Of a DNA stretch of 64,000 nt, positions 28,345 to 37,345 are shown piece by piece. The translations under genes were made by a program, and so were the position numbers. Source of the stretch: Micromonospora halotolerans (GTDB taxonomy: Bacteria > Actinomycetota > Actinomycetes > Mycobacteriales > Micromonosporaceae); contig NZ_CP134876.1 in the NCBI RefSeq assembly GCF_032108445.1, forward strand, positions 5,146,001 through 5,210,000, given 5' to 3'. The stretch's first letter is position 1; each line of letters starts with the position of its first letter. The notes below the pieces were generated by a model that was not told the origin of the DNA, did no database searches, and was given only the letters and a program-made list of their open reading frames with translations.

Positions 28345-29609
28345 CCGGCCGGCGGACCGTGGTCACCGGCGTCGGCGTCGTCGCACCCGGCGGCGCCACC
28401 CGGGACCGGTTCTGGAAGACCATCACCGAGGGGCGCACCGCCACCCGGCGGATCAGCTTCTTCGACCCGTCGCCGTTCCGCTCGCAGATCGCCGCCGAGT
28501 GCGACTTCGACCCGGACGCCGCCGGCATCACCCTCGCCGAGCGGCAGCGCGCCGACCGGTACGTGCAGTTCGCCCTGGCCTGCTCCGCCGAGGCGCTCGC
28601 CGACAGCGGCCTCGCCCTCAGCGACGCCGACCGGGAGCGGGCCGGCGTGGTGCTCGGCACCGCCGTCGGGGGCACCATGGCGCTGGAGAAGGAGTACGTG
28701 CGGGTCAGCGACTCGGGCCGGAACTGGCTGGTCGACCACACCCTCGGCGGGCCGTACCTGTACCAGGCGCTCATCCCGAGCAGCCTGGCCGCCGACGTGG
28801 CCTGCCGGCACGGCCTGCACGGCCCGGCGCAGGTGGTCTCCACCGGCTGCACGTCCGGCATCGACGCCATCGGGTACGCCCACCAGCTCGTCGCCGACGG
28901 CGAGGCGGACATCGTGCTGGCCGGGGCCGCCGACTCGCCGATCTCCCCGGTCACCGTCGCCTCGTTCGACGCCATCGGCGCCACCAGCCCGGACAACGAC
29001 GACCCGGAGCACGCCTCCCGGCCGTTCGACGCCGACCGGCACGGCTTCGTCCTGGCCGAGGGCGCGGCCGTGCTGGTGCTGGAGGAGGCCGAGCACGCCC
29101 GGCGGCGGGGCGCGCACGTCTACTGCGAGGTGGCCGGCTACGCCAGCCGCAGCAACGGTTTCCACATGACCGGGCTGCGCCCCGACGGGGCGGAGATGGC
29201 CGTGGCGATCAGCGACGCGCTGCGCCAGGCCCGGCTCGCCCCGTCGGCCGTGTCGTACGTCAGCGCGCACGGCTCCGGCACCCGGCAGAACGACCGGCAC
29301 GAGACGGCCGCGTTCAAGCGGGCGCTGGGCGCGGCGGCGTACCGGGTGCCGATCAGCTCGATCAAGTCGATGGTCGGGCACTCGCTCGGCGCGATCGGCT
29401 CCATCGAGATGGCCGCGTGCGCCCTGGCCATCGAGTACGGCGTGGTGCCGCCGACCGCCAACTGGGCCACCCGGGACCCGGAGTGCGACCTGGACTACGT
29501 GCCCAACGAGGCCCGGGAGGTGCCGGTGGACGTGGCGCTGTCGGTGGGTAGCGGCTTCGGCGGCTTCCAGTCCGCGATGATCTTCCGCCGGCTGGCGGTC
29601 CACCCGTGA
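28341..29609 (+). CDS. Type II PKS ketosynthase alpha
   Basis: 422-residue KS-alpha that extends the poly-beta-ketone chain with malonyl-ACP. The active-site cysteine is Cys170 in [13 protein letters not shown]. The first His is in [11 protein letters not shown] and the second in [15 protein letters not shown]. The C-terminal [13 protein letters not shown] is typical. The start is GTG, overlapping the cupin stop, and the stop overlaps KS-beta by four bases, as required for stoichiometric synthesis of the heterodimer. Confidence 0.95.
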
Positions 29610-30856
29610 CCGCCCGGGCCGTGGTGACCGGGATCGGGGTGGTCGCCCCGACCGGTGTCGGCGCCGACGCGCACTGGGACTCGGTGCTCGCGGGCACCCG
29701 CCGCACCGGGCCGATCACCCTGTTCGACCCGGCCGGCTATCCGACCCGGGTGGCCGGGGAGGTGCCCGACTTCGACGCGGCCGGTTTCAGCGACACCCGG
29801 CAGCGGGTGCAGACCGACCGGTGGACGCACCTCGGCTTCGCCGCCACCCGGCTGGCGCTGACCGACGCCGGCCTGCCCGACGAGGCGCCCGACCCGTACC
29901 AGTGGGCGGTCACCCTGGCCAGCTCCTCCGGCGGCAACCTGTTCGGGCAGCGGGAGCTGCAACGGCTCTGGGGCGGGCCGAGCCGGACCGTCGGGGCGTA
30001 CCAGTCGATCGCCTGGTTCTACGCGGCCAGCGTGGGGCAGCTCTCCATCCGGCACCAGCTCAAGGGGCCCTGCGGGGTGACCGTCTCCGAGTCGGCCGGC
30101 GGGCTGGACAGCCTCGCCCACGCGGTGCGGACCATCCGGCGCGGCACCCCGCTGGTGGTGGCCGGGGCGACCGAGTGCCCGCTCAGCCCGTACGCGCTGG
30201 CCTGCCAGCTCCGCTCCGGGCTGCTCAGCGACGTGGCCGACCCGGAGCGGGCGTACCGGCCGTTCGACACCGGCGCGGCCGGGTACGTGCCCGCCGAGGG
30301 CGGGGCCGTCTTCGTGGTGGAGGAGCTGGGGCACGCCCTCGCGCGGGGCGCCCGGATCTACGGGGAGATCACCGGCTGGGCGGCCACCCACGACGCGGCA
30401 CCGACCGACCGGGAGGCCGGCCCGGACCCGACCCACTACGCCCGGGCGCTGCGGCTGGCCCTGGACCGGGCCGCGGTCCGCCCGCACGACGTGGACGTCA
30501 TCTGGCCGGACGCGCTCGGGGTGCCCGCGTACGACCGGGCCGAGGCGGCCGCCCTGCGCGCGGTCTTCGGCGCGACGACCCCGCCGGTGACCACGCAGAA
30601 GCCGCTGACCGGCCGGGCCCACCAGGGCGGTTCGGCGCTGGACGCGGCCACCGCGCTGCTCGCCTTCCACCACGGCCTGCTGCCCGCCTCGGCCGGGCCG
30701 GAGCAGCCGGCGCCGGGCTGCGAGCTGACCTTCCTGCGTCGGCCGCGCCCGCCGCGCAGCCGCATCGCCCTGGTCGGGGCGCGCGGCTTCGACGGCTTCA
30801 ACAGCGCGGTGGTCCTCCGCGGCGCCGCGCCCCCGCCGGCGGGGGACGAGAGGTGA
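29606..30856 (+). CDS. Type II PKS ketosynthase beta (chain length factor)
   Basis: 416-residue KS-beta, which pairs with KS-alpha and sets chain length. It has the KS fold ([12 protein letters not shown] at the N-terminus, [12 protein letters not shown] at the C-terminus) but lacks the active-site Cys. The aligned segment is [11 protein letters not shown] with Ser163 where most chain length factors have Gln. Catalytic His residues are also replaced ([12 protein letters not shown]). It ends block A of the cluster; the next gene is on the other strand. Confidence 0.93.
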   Translation: MTARAVVTGIGVVAPTGVGADAHWDSVLAGTRRTGPITLFDPAGYPTRVAGEVPDFDAAGFSDTRQRVQTDRWTHLGFAATRLALTDAGLPDEAPDPYQWAVTLASSSGGNLFGQRELQRLWGGPSRTVGAYQSIAWFYAASVGQLSIRHQLKGPCGVTVSESAGGLDSLAHAVRTIRRGTPLVVAGATECPLSPYALACQLRSGLLSDVADPERAYRPFDTGAAGYVPAEGGAVFVVEELGHALARGARIYGEITGWAATHDAAPTDREAGPDPTHYARALRLALDRAAVRPHDVDVIWPDALGVPAYDRAEAAALRAVFGATTPPVTTQKPLTGRAHQGGSALDAATALLAFHHGLLPASAGPEQPAPGCELTFLRRPRPPRSRIALVGARGFDGFNSAVVLRGAAPPPAGDER

Positions 30857-30868
30857 CGGTGCGCCGCG

Positions 30869-31306
30869 TCAGGACGGTCGAGCCAGGTACGCCGTCTTGA
30901 CGTCGCCCGAGAACCCGCAGGCCCGGTAGAAGGCGTGGGTCGCGGGCCGGCGCGAGCCGGTCATCAGCATCGCCTTGTAACAACCCGCGTCCCACGCGGC
31001 CTGGAGGGTGCCGGCCATGATCTGCTTGCCCAGGCCGGTGCCGCGCCGCGATTCCTCGACCACGACGTTCTCGATGACGGCGTAGGGCGATGCCGATCGG
31101 GAGATGTTGGGAATCACGTTGAGGTACGTGGTGGCGACGACGAGCCCGTCCAGTTCGAGGACGAACAGGTGCAGCGCCGGATTGCTCAGGATCTGCGCGA
31201 AGGCCCGTTCGTCGGATCCGTCGGTCAACCGCGGATCGTCGGGCTGCAATTGCCGGTAGAGGCGGATGATCTGCGCGAAGTCGTCGGGTCGGGCCGCACG
31301 GAACAT
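30869..31306 (-). CDS. GNAT-family N-acetyltransferase
   Basis: 145-residue GNAT protein. The acetyl-CoA binding motif is VVVEESRRGTGLGKQIMAG, preceded by a strand with AVIENVVV and followed by HAFYRACGFSGD. The start MFRAARPDD at 31306 begins at the first strand; the 40 upstream in-frame codons are less GC-biased and unlike the family. It lies antisense between the two cluster blocks, so a role in the pathway (amine acetylation or resistance) is possible but unsupported. Confidence 0.82.
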   Translation of the reverse strand: MFRAARPDDFAQIIRLYRQLQPDDPRLTDGSDERAFAQILSNPALHLFVLELDGLVVATTYLNVIPNISRSASPYAVIENVVVEESRRGTGLGKQIMAGTLQAAWDAGCYKAMLMTGSRRPATHAFYRACGFSGDVKTAYLARPS

Positions 31307-31580
31307 GCCCCGAGCGTAGAGACCCGTCGGACCGCACCGCACCTGCGCCCAGCACAGCGTCGGGCGGCCGGCGGGATACCGAGCCGGCGTGGCACCGATC
31401 CTGCCTGTCCGATCGAGCCTGAGCAATCCGTCCAGCCGCCCGTATTGATCTAGCCATTTGCATGTAGCAATGGATCCGACGGCTGTCGTACTGTTCCGTC
31501 AGCACCCCGGAGAACGCACGTGTTGGGCGTATTTCGCCCACTTCGAGGCTGGGCGGTGGGCGGTCGTGACAGCACATCCT
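31307..31580. promoter_or_regulatory. Divergent region between blocks A and B
   Basis: 274-base divergent region between the acetyltransferase and the first ligase of block B. The part from about 31,440 to 31,600 is AT-richer than its surroundings and is the likely promoter of block B. An interrupted inverted repeat TTGC-ATGTA-GCAA lies at about 31,458-31,470. I see no copy of the CGTCAAC heptamer pair here. Confidence 0.4.
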
Positions 31581-32963
31581 ATGGCGGAACATCCTGTGTC
31601 GACAGACGCGAGTTGGGTGGACGACATTCTGTTCACCGGGCGTCCCACCGACATGTGTCTCCGCCTGCCCGAGCCGGTCGACAAGGCCACCCTGCGCCGC
31701 CTCGTCGGCGAGGCGCAGACCCGGCTGGCCGACGCCGGCCTGCGCCCCGGCGGCGCCGCCGCGCTGCGGCTGCCCCCGTCGCTGGCGTACGTGGTGCACC
31801 TGCTGGCCACCTGGCGCACCGGCGCCCAGGCGATCCTGCTCGACCACCGGCTCACCGACCACGAGGTCGAGAAGGCCCTGCGCCGGCTCACCCCGCAGGT
31901 GGTGGTCGCGCCGGTGCGCACCGGCGGCGGGGCGCTGCGGATCTTCGTCGACGTCACCGCGGGCGTCGCGGCCTACTCGGACCGCCCGGCCGGCAGCCCG
32001 CACGCGGTGATCCAGCTCAGCTCCGGCTCCACCGGACCGTCCAAGGTGATCGGGCGCACCGCCGGGGACCTGGTCGGCGAGGTGCACCGCTACACCCGGA
32101 TCGACGGGGTGGCGCTGCCCGGCGAGCGGATCGTCCTGCTGCCCTCCATGGTGCACGTGCTCGGCCTGGTCGGCGGCCTGCTCTACGGGCTGCACGCCGG
32201 CGTCGAGCTGTGCCCGCCGGAGCGGCTCAGCGGCGACGCGATCCTCGCCGCCGTCGCCGCCCAGGACAGCCCGGCCACCGTGCTCGGCGTGCCGTTCCAC
32301 ATCGGCCTGCTGGCCTCCACCGTGCCGGCCGGGCCGCTGCCGCAGCTCCGGCGGATGACCACCGGCGGCGAGCTGGTCCCGGCCGCCGTGGCCCGCGCCT
32401 TCACCGACCGCTACGGCGTCCCGCTGGGCAACATGTACGGGATGACCGAGGTCGGCGTCATCGGCACCGACCTGCACGGGGCGCACCGCCCGGCCATCGC
32501 CCCCGCCCCCGGCATCCGGGTCCGCGAGTCCGGCGGTGAGCTGTGGGTGAGCTGCCCGGCCAACCCGTACGTCGGGCTCGCCGACCCGACCCGCTGGGCC
32601 GACGGCTGGCTGCACACCCGCGACGCCGGCGTGGTCGACCCGGGCACCGGGCTGGTCACCATCAAGGGCCGCCTCGACTCGCAGGTGTCGGTGGGCGGCA
32701 TGAAGGTCGACCTCACCGAGGTGGAGGCCACCGTCGCCGAGCTGCCCGGGGTGACCGCCGCCGTGGTGGTCTGGGACGACGGCGTCACCGCGTACGTGCA
32801 GACCGACGGCTCGCTCTCCGAGGACACCCTGGACAAGCTGCTCGCCGAGCGCCTGGCCGGCTACAAGCGCCCCCGCACCCTGCACCTGCTCGACCAGCTG
32901 CCCCGCACCACCACCGGCAAGCTGGTCCGCTCCGCGCCGGCGCTCCGGGACGCCGCGTCATGA
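31581..32963 (+). CDS. AMP-binding acyl-CoA/acyl-ACP ligase (block B, first)
   Basis: 460-residue adenylating enzyme. The P-loop-like motif is IQLSSGSTGPSKVIGRT, then GNMYGMTEVGVIGT (A5), the hinge region TIKGRLDSQVSVGGMKVDL (A8) and the catalytic Lys motif TTTGKLVRS (A10). It lacks a carrier domain, so it makes acyl-CoA or loads a free ACP. The ATG at 31581 is chosen because upstream in-frame codons are less GC-rich in the third position; a start near 31656 is also possible. It is convergent with the phosphopantetheinyl transferase, eight bases between stops. Confidence 0.85.
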   Translation: MAEHPVSTDASWVDDILFTGRPTDMCLRLPEPVDKATLRRLVGEAQTRLADAGLRPGGAAALRLPPSLAYVVHLLATWRTGAQAILLDHRLTDHEVEKALRRLTPQVVVAPVRTGGGALRIFVDVTAGVAAYSDRPAGSPHAVIQLSSGSTGPSKVIGRTAGDLVGEVHRYTRIDGVALPGERIVLLPSMVHVLGLVGGLLYGLHAGVELCPPERLSGDAILAAVAAQDSPATVLGVPFHIGLLASTVPAGPLPQLRRMTTGGELVPAAVARAFTDRYGVPLGNMYGMTEVGVIGTDLHGAHRPAIAPAPGIRVRESGGELWVSCPANPYVGLADPTRWADGWLHTRDAGVVDPGTGLVTIKGRLDSQVSVGGMKVDLTEVEATVAELPGVTAAVVVWDDGVTAYVQTDGSLSEDTLDKLLAERLAGYKRPRTLHLLDQLPRTTTGKLVRSAPALRDAAS

Positions 32964-32971
32964 CCGGCCCG

Positions 32972-33580
32972 CTACGCGAGGGCGACCTCGACCGGCCCGG
33001 CCGCCCCGGCGACCGCGACGGCAAGCACCAGGCCGGCCCCGCCGGTCGGATGGCCGACCCGCACCCCGGGACAGCCGGGGACCGGGCGCAGCAGCCCGCC
33101 GCCGCCGTCCGGCGCGGGCATCCGGCGGCGCAGCCCGCCGTCGCGCAGCCCGGTGCCGAGCGCCTTGCCGACCGCCTCCTTGGCCGTCCACAGGCGCAGG
33201 AAGTCCAGCTCCCGGCCGGCCTCGGCCCGGGCGGCCAGCCAGGCCGCCTCGTCCGGGTCGTACCAGCGCCGGGCCAGCGGCGTGGCGGGCAGCGGCCGGT
33301 GCCGCTCGACGTCCACCCCGACCGGCCCGCCGGTCCGGGCGGCCACCACGACCACCCCGCCGGCGTGGCTGACGCTGACCGGCAGCGTCCGCCCGCCGGC
33401 CGCGTACACCTCCGGGCGCCCGCCGGGCGCCCGTCCCACCCCGATCTCCGCCTCGGGCCGGCCGAGCAACGCGCCACCCGCGCGCCTCAGCAGCCGCCGC
33501 GCCAGCTCCCGCTGGTCGCCGGCGGTCCGGCCGGTCCACACGTACACGGTGTCCCGACCGGGCACCGGTAGCTGGTTCAC
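32972..33580 (-). CDS. 4'-phosphopantetheinyl transferase (Sfp type)
   Basis: 202-residue transferase that primes carrier proteins with the phosphopantetheine arm. The Sfp-family signatures are PVGVDVERHRPLP (Mg-binding Asp/Glu) and FLRLWTAKEAVGKALGTG. It lies convergent with the ligase and divergent from the ACP at 33598, with only 17 bases between the start codons. A dedicated transferase suggests that the cluster's carriers, including the unusual ones, need specific activation. Confidence 0.9.
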   Translation of the reverse strand: MNQLPVPGRDTVYVWTGRTAGDQRELARRLLRRAGGALLGRPEAEIGVGRAPGGRPEVYAAGGRTLPVSVSHAGGVVVVAARTGGPVGVDVERHRPLPATPLARRWYDPDEAAWLAARAEAGRELDFLRLWTAKEAVGKALGTGLRDGGLRRRMPAPDGGGGLLRPVPGCPGVRVGHPTGGAGLVLAVAVAGAAGPVEVALA

Positions 33581-33597
33581 GGAAAGAGGTTAACGCC

Positions 33598-33861
33598 ATG
33601 CGAGACGAGGTCCGCGCCTTCGTCATCGAGCAGCTCGCCGACATGAACTACGACGTCGAGGACATCGACGACGACACCACCCTCGGCCCCTCCGGCGTCG
33701 ACCTCGAGTCGCTGGCCCTGGCCGACCTCGCGGTCCGGGTCGAGGACCGGTACGGCCTGAAGTTCGCCGACGACGAGTCGGAGAAGCTGGCCCTCATGAC
33801 GGTCGGCGAGTTCACCACGATGGTCGCCGCCCGGGCGGCCGCGAACAGCGACAAGTCCTGA
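33598..33861 (+). CDS. Acyl carrier protein (block B)
   Basis: 87-residue free-standing ACP. The attachment site is SGVDLESLALADLAV, giving Ser38 in a DLESL context, followed by the acidic helix 3 region FADDESEKLALMTVGEFTTMV. The length and acidity fit the family. A GAAAGAGG ribosome-binding site precedes the ATG. It overlaps the second carrier-like gene by one base (TGATG). It probably carries the acyl unit activated by the nearby ligases. Confidence 0.9.
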   Translation: MRDEVRAFVIEQLADMNYDVEDIDDDTTLGPSGVDLESLALADLAVRVEDRYGLKFADDESEKLALMTVGEFTTMVAARAAANSDKS

Positions 33862-34106
33862 TGACCGGTCGGCCCGACCTGGGGCGAGCTGACCTGGTGA
33901 GCATGCTCGCCGAACTGACCGCGAAACCCGTCGACCAGGTGCCCGACCGGGTCGGCTCGATGGAGCTGGCGTGGCTCGTACACCTCGTCGAGCAACGCTA
34001 CGACCGCCGGCTGGAGCTGACCGACGACCAGCTCGCCGGCATCCGCACCGTCGACGACGCGCTGGCGGTGTTCCAGACCTCGCTGACCGTTCCCGCAGAT
34101 GGCTGA
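33861..34106 (+). CDS. ACP-like protein with altered attachment motif
   Basis: 81-residue protein with ACP size, acidity and helix pattern (ELTDDQLAGIRTVDDALAVF at the C-terminal end). The phosphopantetheine motif is VGSMELAWL, so Gly replaces the usual Asp before Ser33. It may still be modified or may act as a non-canonical partner. It is co-translated with the ACP before it and overlaps the ketosynthase start by eight bases. Confidence 0.75.
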   Translation: MTGRPDLGRADLVSMLAELTAKPVDQVPDRVGSMELAWLVHLVEQRYDRRLELTDDQLAGIRTVDDALAVFQTSLTVPADG

Positions 34107-35232
34107 GCGGGAGCCTGTACGGATCACCGGCGTCCACGCGCTCAGCGCCCTCGGCAGGGGCGCCGACGCGCTGCTCGCCGGGGTGCTCGCCGGCGCCCCG
34201 GCGTTCACACCGGTGCGCCGCTTCGACACCACCGGCCGCCGGGTCACCGTGGCGGCCACCCTGCCCGAGGTCGGCACCCTCGCCGACGAGCTGGCCGACG
34301 CGGTCGACCGCGTGTGCCGGGCGGCCGGCCTGGACCGCACGCAGCGGGCCGGCGCCGCGCTGTTCCTGGCCGCGCACGGCGGCCCGCACTCGCTGCCGCC
34401 GCCGGGCGGCGGGGACGCCGGGCCGCCGGTGCCGGCGCTCGCCGGCCACCTGGCCCGCCGCTGCGGCCTCGGCGAACGTGCCCGCGTCTACACCACCGCC
34501 TGCGTGTCGGCGAGCACCGCGGTCGCCGACGCCGCGACCCTGATCGGCCGGGGCGACCTGGACCGGGTCGTGGTCGCCGCCGGCTACCTGGTCGAGCCGG
34601 ATCAGTACGCCCTCTTCGACGCCGGCCGGGCGCTCGCCGCCGACGGGGTGGTCCGACCGTTCAGCGCCGGCCGGCAGGGGCTGCTGCTCGGCGACGGGGT
34701 GGTGGCCGTGGTGCTGGAGTCGGCCCGCGCCGCCGCCGGACGGGGCGCCCCGACGCTGGGGACCGTGGCCGGCTGGGGGCGGGCCGGCGACGCGTACCAC
34801 CCGTGCCAGCCGGACCCGCGGGGGCACGGCCTGGCCCGGGCGGTCGAGGCGGCGCTGCGCCGGGCCGGGCTGCCCGGCACGGCGGTGGGTTACGTCAACG
34901 CCAACGCCACCGGCACCCCGTACAGCGACGCGTCGGAGGCGGCGGCGCTGGGCCGGGTGTTCGGCGCGGCGGCCGGGCGGATCCCGGTCAGCTCCACGAA
35001 GGCGGTGCACGGGCACGCGCTGGAGGCGTCCGGCCTGCTCGAACTGGTGGTCACCGTGCTCGCGCTCGGGCACGGCAAGCTGCCGGTCAACGCCGGCTGG
35101 CTCGGCCCCGACGAGAGCTGCCCGCTGGACGTCGTCACCGACGCGCCGCGCCCGGCGGCCACCGCCCACGCGCTGACCCTCAACGCCGCGTTCGGCGGCG
35201 CGAACACGGCCCTGCTGGTCGGTGCGCCGTGA
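34099..35232 (+). CDS. Ketosynthase-like enzyme with Cys-Asn-His active site
   Basis: 377-residue protein of the FabF/KS fold. The nucleophile is Cys135 in YTTACVSASTAV. The usual first histidine is replaced: the aligned segment reads VNANATGTPYSD with Asn269. The second histidine is kept as His306 in STKAVHGHALEASG. The N-terminal region is shorter than in KS-alpha. Such a triad may change decarboxylation ability, so it could do acyl transfer or a condensation without decarboxylation. It overlaps a truncated KS-like gene by four bases. Confidence 0.85.
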   Translation: MAEREPVRITGVHALSALGRGADALLAGVLAGAPAFTPVRRFDTTGRRVTVAATLPEVGTLADELADAVDRVCRAAGLDRTQRAGAALFLAAHGGPHSLPPPGGGDAGPPVPALAGHLARRCGLGERARVYTTACVSASTAVADAATLIGRGDLDRVVVAAGYLVEPDQYALFDAGRALAADGVVRPFSAGRQGLLLGDGVVAVVLESARAAAGRGAPTLGTVAGWGRAGDAYHPCQPDPRGHGLARAVEAALRRAGLPGTAVGYVNANATGTPYSDASEAAALGRVFGAAAGRIPVSSTKAVHGHALEASGLLELVVTVLALGHGKLPVNAGWLGPDESCPLDVVTDAPRPAATAHALTLNAAFGGANTALLVGAP

Positions 35233-35732
35233 CCGCCGCCGTGCTGGCGCAGGCGCGCTGGCCGGAGACCGGGGACGGGCCACCGCCGGCCGTGCCGGGC
35301 TTCGTGCACTCGGCGTTCGCGCCGCTGGTGGTGGCGGTGGCCGACCGCTGCCTGCGCGCCCGGTACGGGGCGGGGCCGCTGCCCGCCGGCAACCGCACGG
35401 CGGTGGTGCTGGTCAGCGCGAGCGGCGACCGGGCCAGCGCCGCGCACGTCCGGGCCACGGTCGCGGCCGGCGGCCGGGTGGGCCCGTTGTTCTTCTTCCA
35501 GTCGGTGCCGAACAGCGTGGCCGGGCACGTCGCGGCGCGGTGGGGGCTGGACGGGCCGGTGGTGTGCCTGAGCCCGGCGGGGGACCCCCGGGCCGAGGGC
35601 GCCGCCGAGGCGGACCTGCTGCTGTACGACGGCGACGCCGCGCAGGCGTTGCTGGTCCTGATCGAACAGGCACCGGACGGTACGCCGGGCGAGGCGACCG
35701 CGGTGCTGCTGGGGGAGGGAACACATCAATGA
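35229..35732 (+). CDS. Truncated ketosynthase-like partner protein
   Basis: 167-residue protein resembling the N-terminal half of a ketosynthase, comparable to the small chain-length-factor-like proteins of aryl polyene clusters. It has AFAPLVVAVADRCLRARYG, VVLVSASGD, and PLFFFQSVPNSVAGHVAARWGLDGPVVCLSP. There is no complete KS triad and no C-terminal thiolase half. It probably forms a heterodimer with the upstream ketosynthase, as their genes overlap by four bases. GTG start. Confidence 0.75.
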   Translation: MTAAVLAQARWPETGDGPPPAVPGFVHSAFAPLVVAVADRCLRARYGAGPLPAGNRTAVVLVSASGDRASAAHVRATVAAGGRVGPLFFFQSVPNSVAGHVAARWGLDGPVVCLSPAGDPRAEGAAEADLLLYDGDAAQALLVLIEQAPDGTPGEATAVLLGEGTHQ

Positions 35733-37345
35733 GGACGAGGGGACTGCGCGGCGCGCTGGCCGCCGACACCGAGCTGGGCGCGGGGAACGTGCTCGCCCGG
35801 GTGCTCGCCCACGGCGCCGACCGGGACGGCCCCGGGCTCACCTTCGACACCGCGGTCGACGGCCACCCGGCCGAGACCCCGCTGACCCTGGGCCGGCTCG
35901 ACGAGCTGGTCGCCGCCCGCGCCGCCTGGCTGCACGAGCGCGGGATCAAGCCGCGCGACCCGGTCGCCGTCTGGGCCGGTTCCGCCGCCGACATGGTGCT
36001 GTCGTTCCTGGCGCTGGCCCGGCTCGGCGCGATCCCCGCGCTGATGAACGGCCGGCTGCGCCCGGAGATCGCCGCCGAGTACGTCCGCCGGCTGCGCGCC
36101 GTCGGGGTGCTCGCCGACGCCGCGCACGCCGCCGCCCTGCGGGGGCACGACCCGGGCGCGCTCCTGCTCGGCGAGCCCGCCGAGGCGGGCGGCGGCGACC
36201 CGGCCGCGGCCCCGCCGCACTACCGGCACCACGACGACGACCCGGTCGTCATCACCCACACCTCCGGCACCACCGGGGTGCCGAAGGCGGTGCTGCACTC
36301 GCACGCCAGCCTCTTCGCCGCCACCCGGCACCTGCTCGCCATGCCGCAGGCGCAGGGCACCACCCGGATCCTCAACGCGCTGCCCGCCCCGCACACCGCG
36401 ACGGTGCTGATGGTGAACCAGGCGCTGGGCAACCGGGCCGAGATGTACCTCCTCTCCGAGCAGGGTGGCGAGCGGGTGCTCGACGCGATCCAGCGCTGGC
36501 GGCCGGACGGCGTGTTCGGGTTCTCCGTCACCTGGGCCGAGCTGGCCCGCTTCGACCTGTCCGCGTACGACCTGGAGTCGGTGCGGCTGTGGTTCAACAC
36601 CGGCGACTGCTCGCACGAACCGCACGTGCGCCGGCTGGTCAGGGTGGGCTCGCGGGACGTGATGACCCGCGACGGGGTGACCCGGGTGCCCGGCTCGGTC
36701 TTCATCGACGGGCTCGGCTCCAGCGAGATGGGCCACTCGATGTTCCACGTCACGCACACCGTCGACACCGACCGGTACGGCCGGTGCGTCGGACGGCCGT
36801 ACCGGTTCACCAGGGTGGCCGTGCTCGACGAGGCGGGCAACGAGCTGCCGCCCGGGCAGGTCGGCTGGCTGGGCATCGACTCGCCGTCGCTGTTCCGCGG
36901 CTACTGGAACGACTCGGTCACCACCTACCGGTCCCGGCTGCGCGGCTGGTACCTCACCGGCGACCTGGTCCGCGCCGACGCCGACGGCCGCTACTACCAC
37001 CTCGACCGGGCGGTTGACTCCGTCGAGACGGGCGACGGGAAGCGCTTCTTCACCGCGCTGTCCGAGGAGCGGATCCTCGCCGCCTGCGCCGACGTCACCG
37101 ACTGCACCGTGGTGCTCCTCGAGGAGGGCGGGGACGTCGTCACGGACGTGCTGCTGGAGCTGGCCGCCGGGGCGGACCCGGCGGCGGACCGCACCGCGCG
37201 CATCCGGGCCGCGATCGGGCCGGACCTGGCCGCCACGCTGCGCCGGGTGGTGCCGGTGCGCGCCGACGACATCCCGGTCACCGTGACCGGCAAGGTCCGC
37301 AAGGTGGCGCTGCGCGAGCGCTATCTCGCCGAGGCCGCGTCATGA
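35729..37345 (+). CDS. AMP-binding acyl-CoA ligase (block B, second)
   Basis: 538-residue adenylating enzyme. Core motifs are VVITHTSGTTGVPKAVLHSH, FIDGLGSSEMGHSMFH (A5 position), GWYLTGDLVRADADG (A7) and a C-terminal TVTGKVRKVALRERYL with the catalytic Lys. In place of a usual A8 hinge it has DRAVDSVETGDGKRFFTALSEER, which is unusual and may affect the second half-reaction. It could transfer an acyl unit onto the adjacent ACPs. It overlaps both neighbours by four bases. Confidence 0.85.
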   Translation: MRTRGLRGALAADTELGAGNVLARVLAHGADRDGPGLTFDTAVDGHPAETPLTLGRLDELVAARAAWLHERGIKPRDPVAVWAGSAADMVLSFLALARLGAIPALMNGRLRPEIAAEYVRRLRAVGVLADAAHAAALRGHDPGALLLGEPAEAGGGDPAAAPPHYRHHDDDPVVITHTSGTTGVPKAVLHSHASLFAATRHLLAMPQAQGTTRILNALPAPHTATVLMVNQALGNRAEMYLLSEQGGERVLDAIQRWRPDGVFGFSVTWAELARFDLSAYDLESVRLWFNTGDCSHEPHVRRLVRVGSRDVMTRDGVTRVPGSVFIDGLGSSEMGHSMFHVTHTVDTDRYGRCVGRPYRFTRVAVLDEAGNELPPGQVGWLGIDSPSLFRGYWNDSVTTYRSRLRGWYLTGDLVRADADGRYYHLDRAVDSVETGDGKRFFTALSEERILAACADVTDCTVVLLEEGGDVVTDVLLELAAGADPAADRTARIRAAIGPDLAATLRRVVPVRADDIPVTVTGKVRKVALRERYLAEAAS

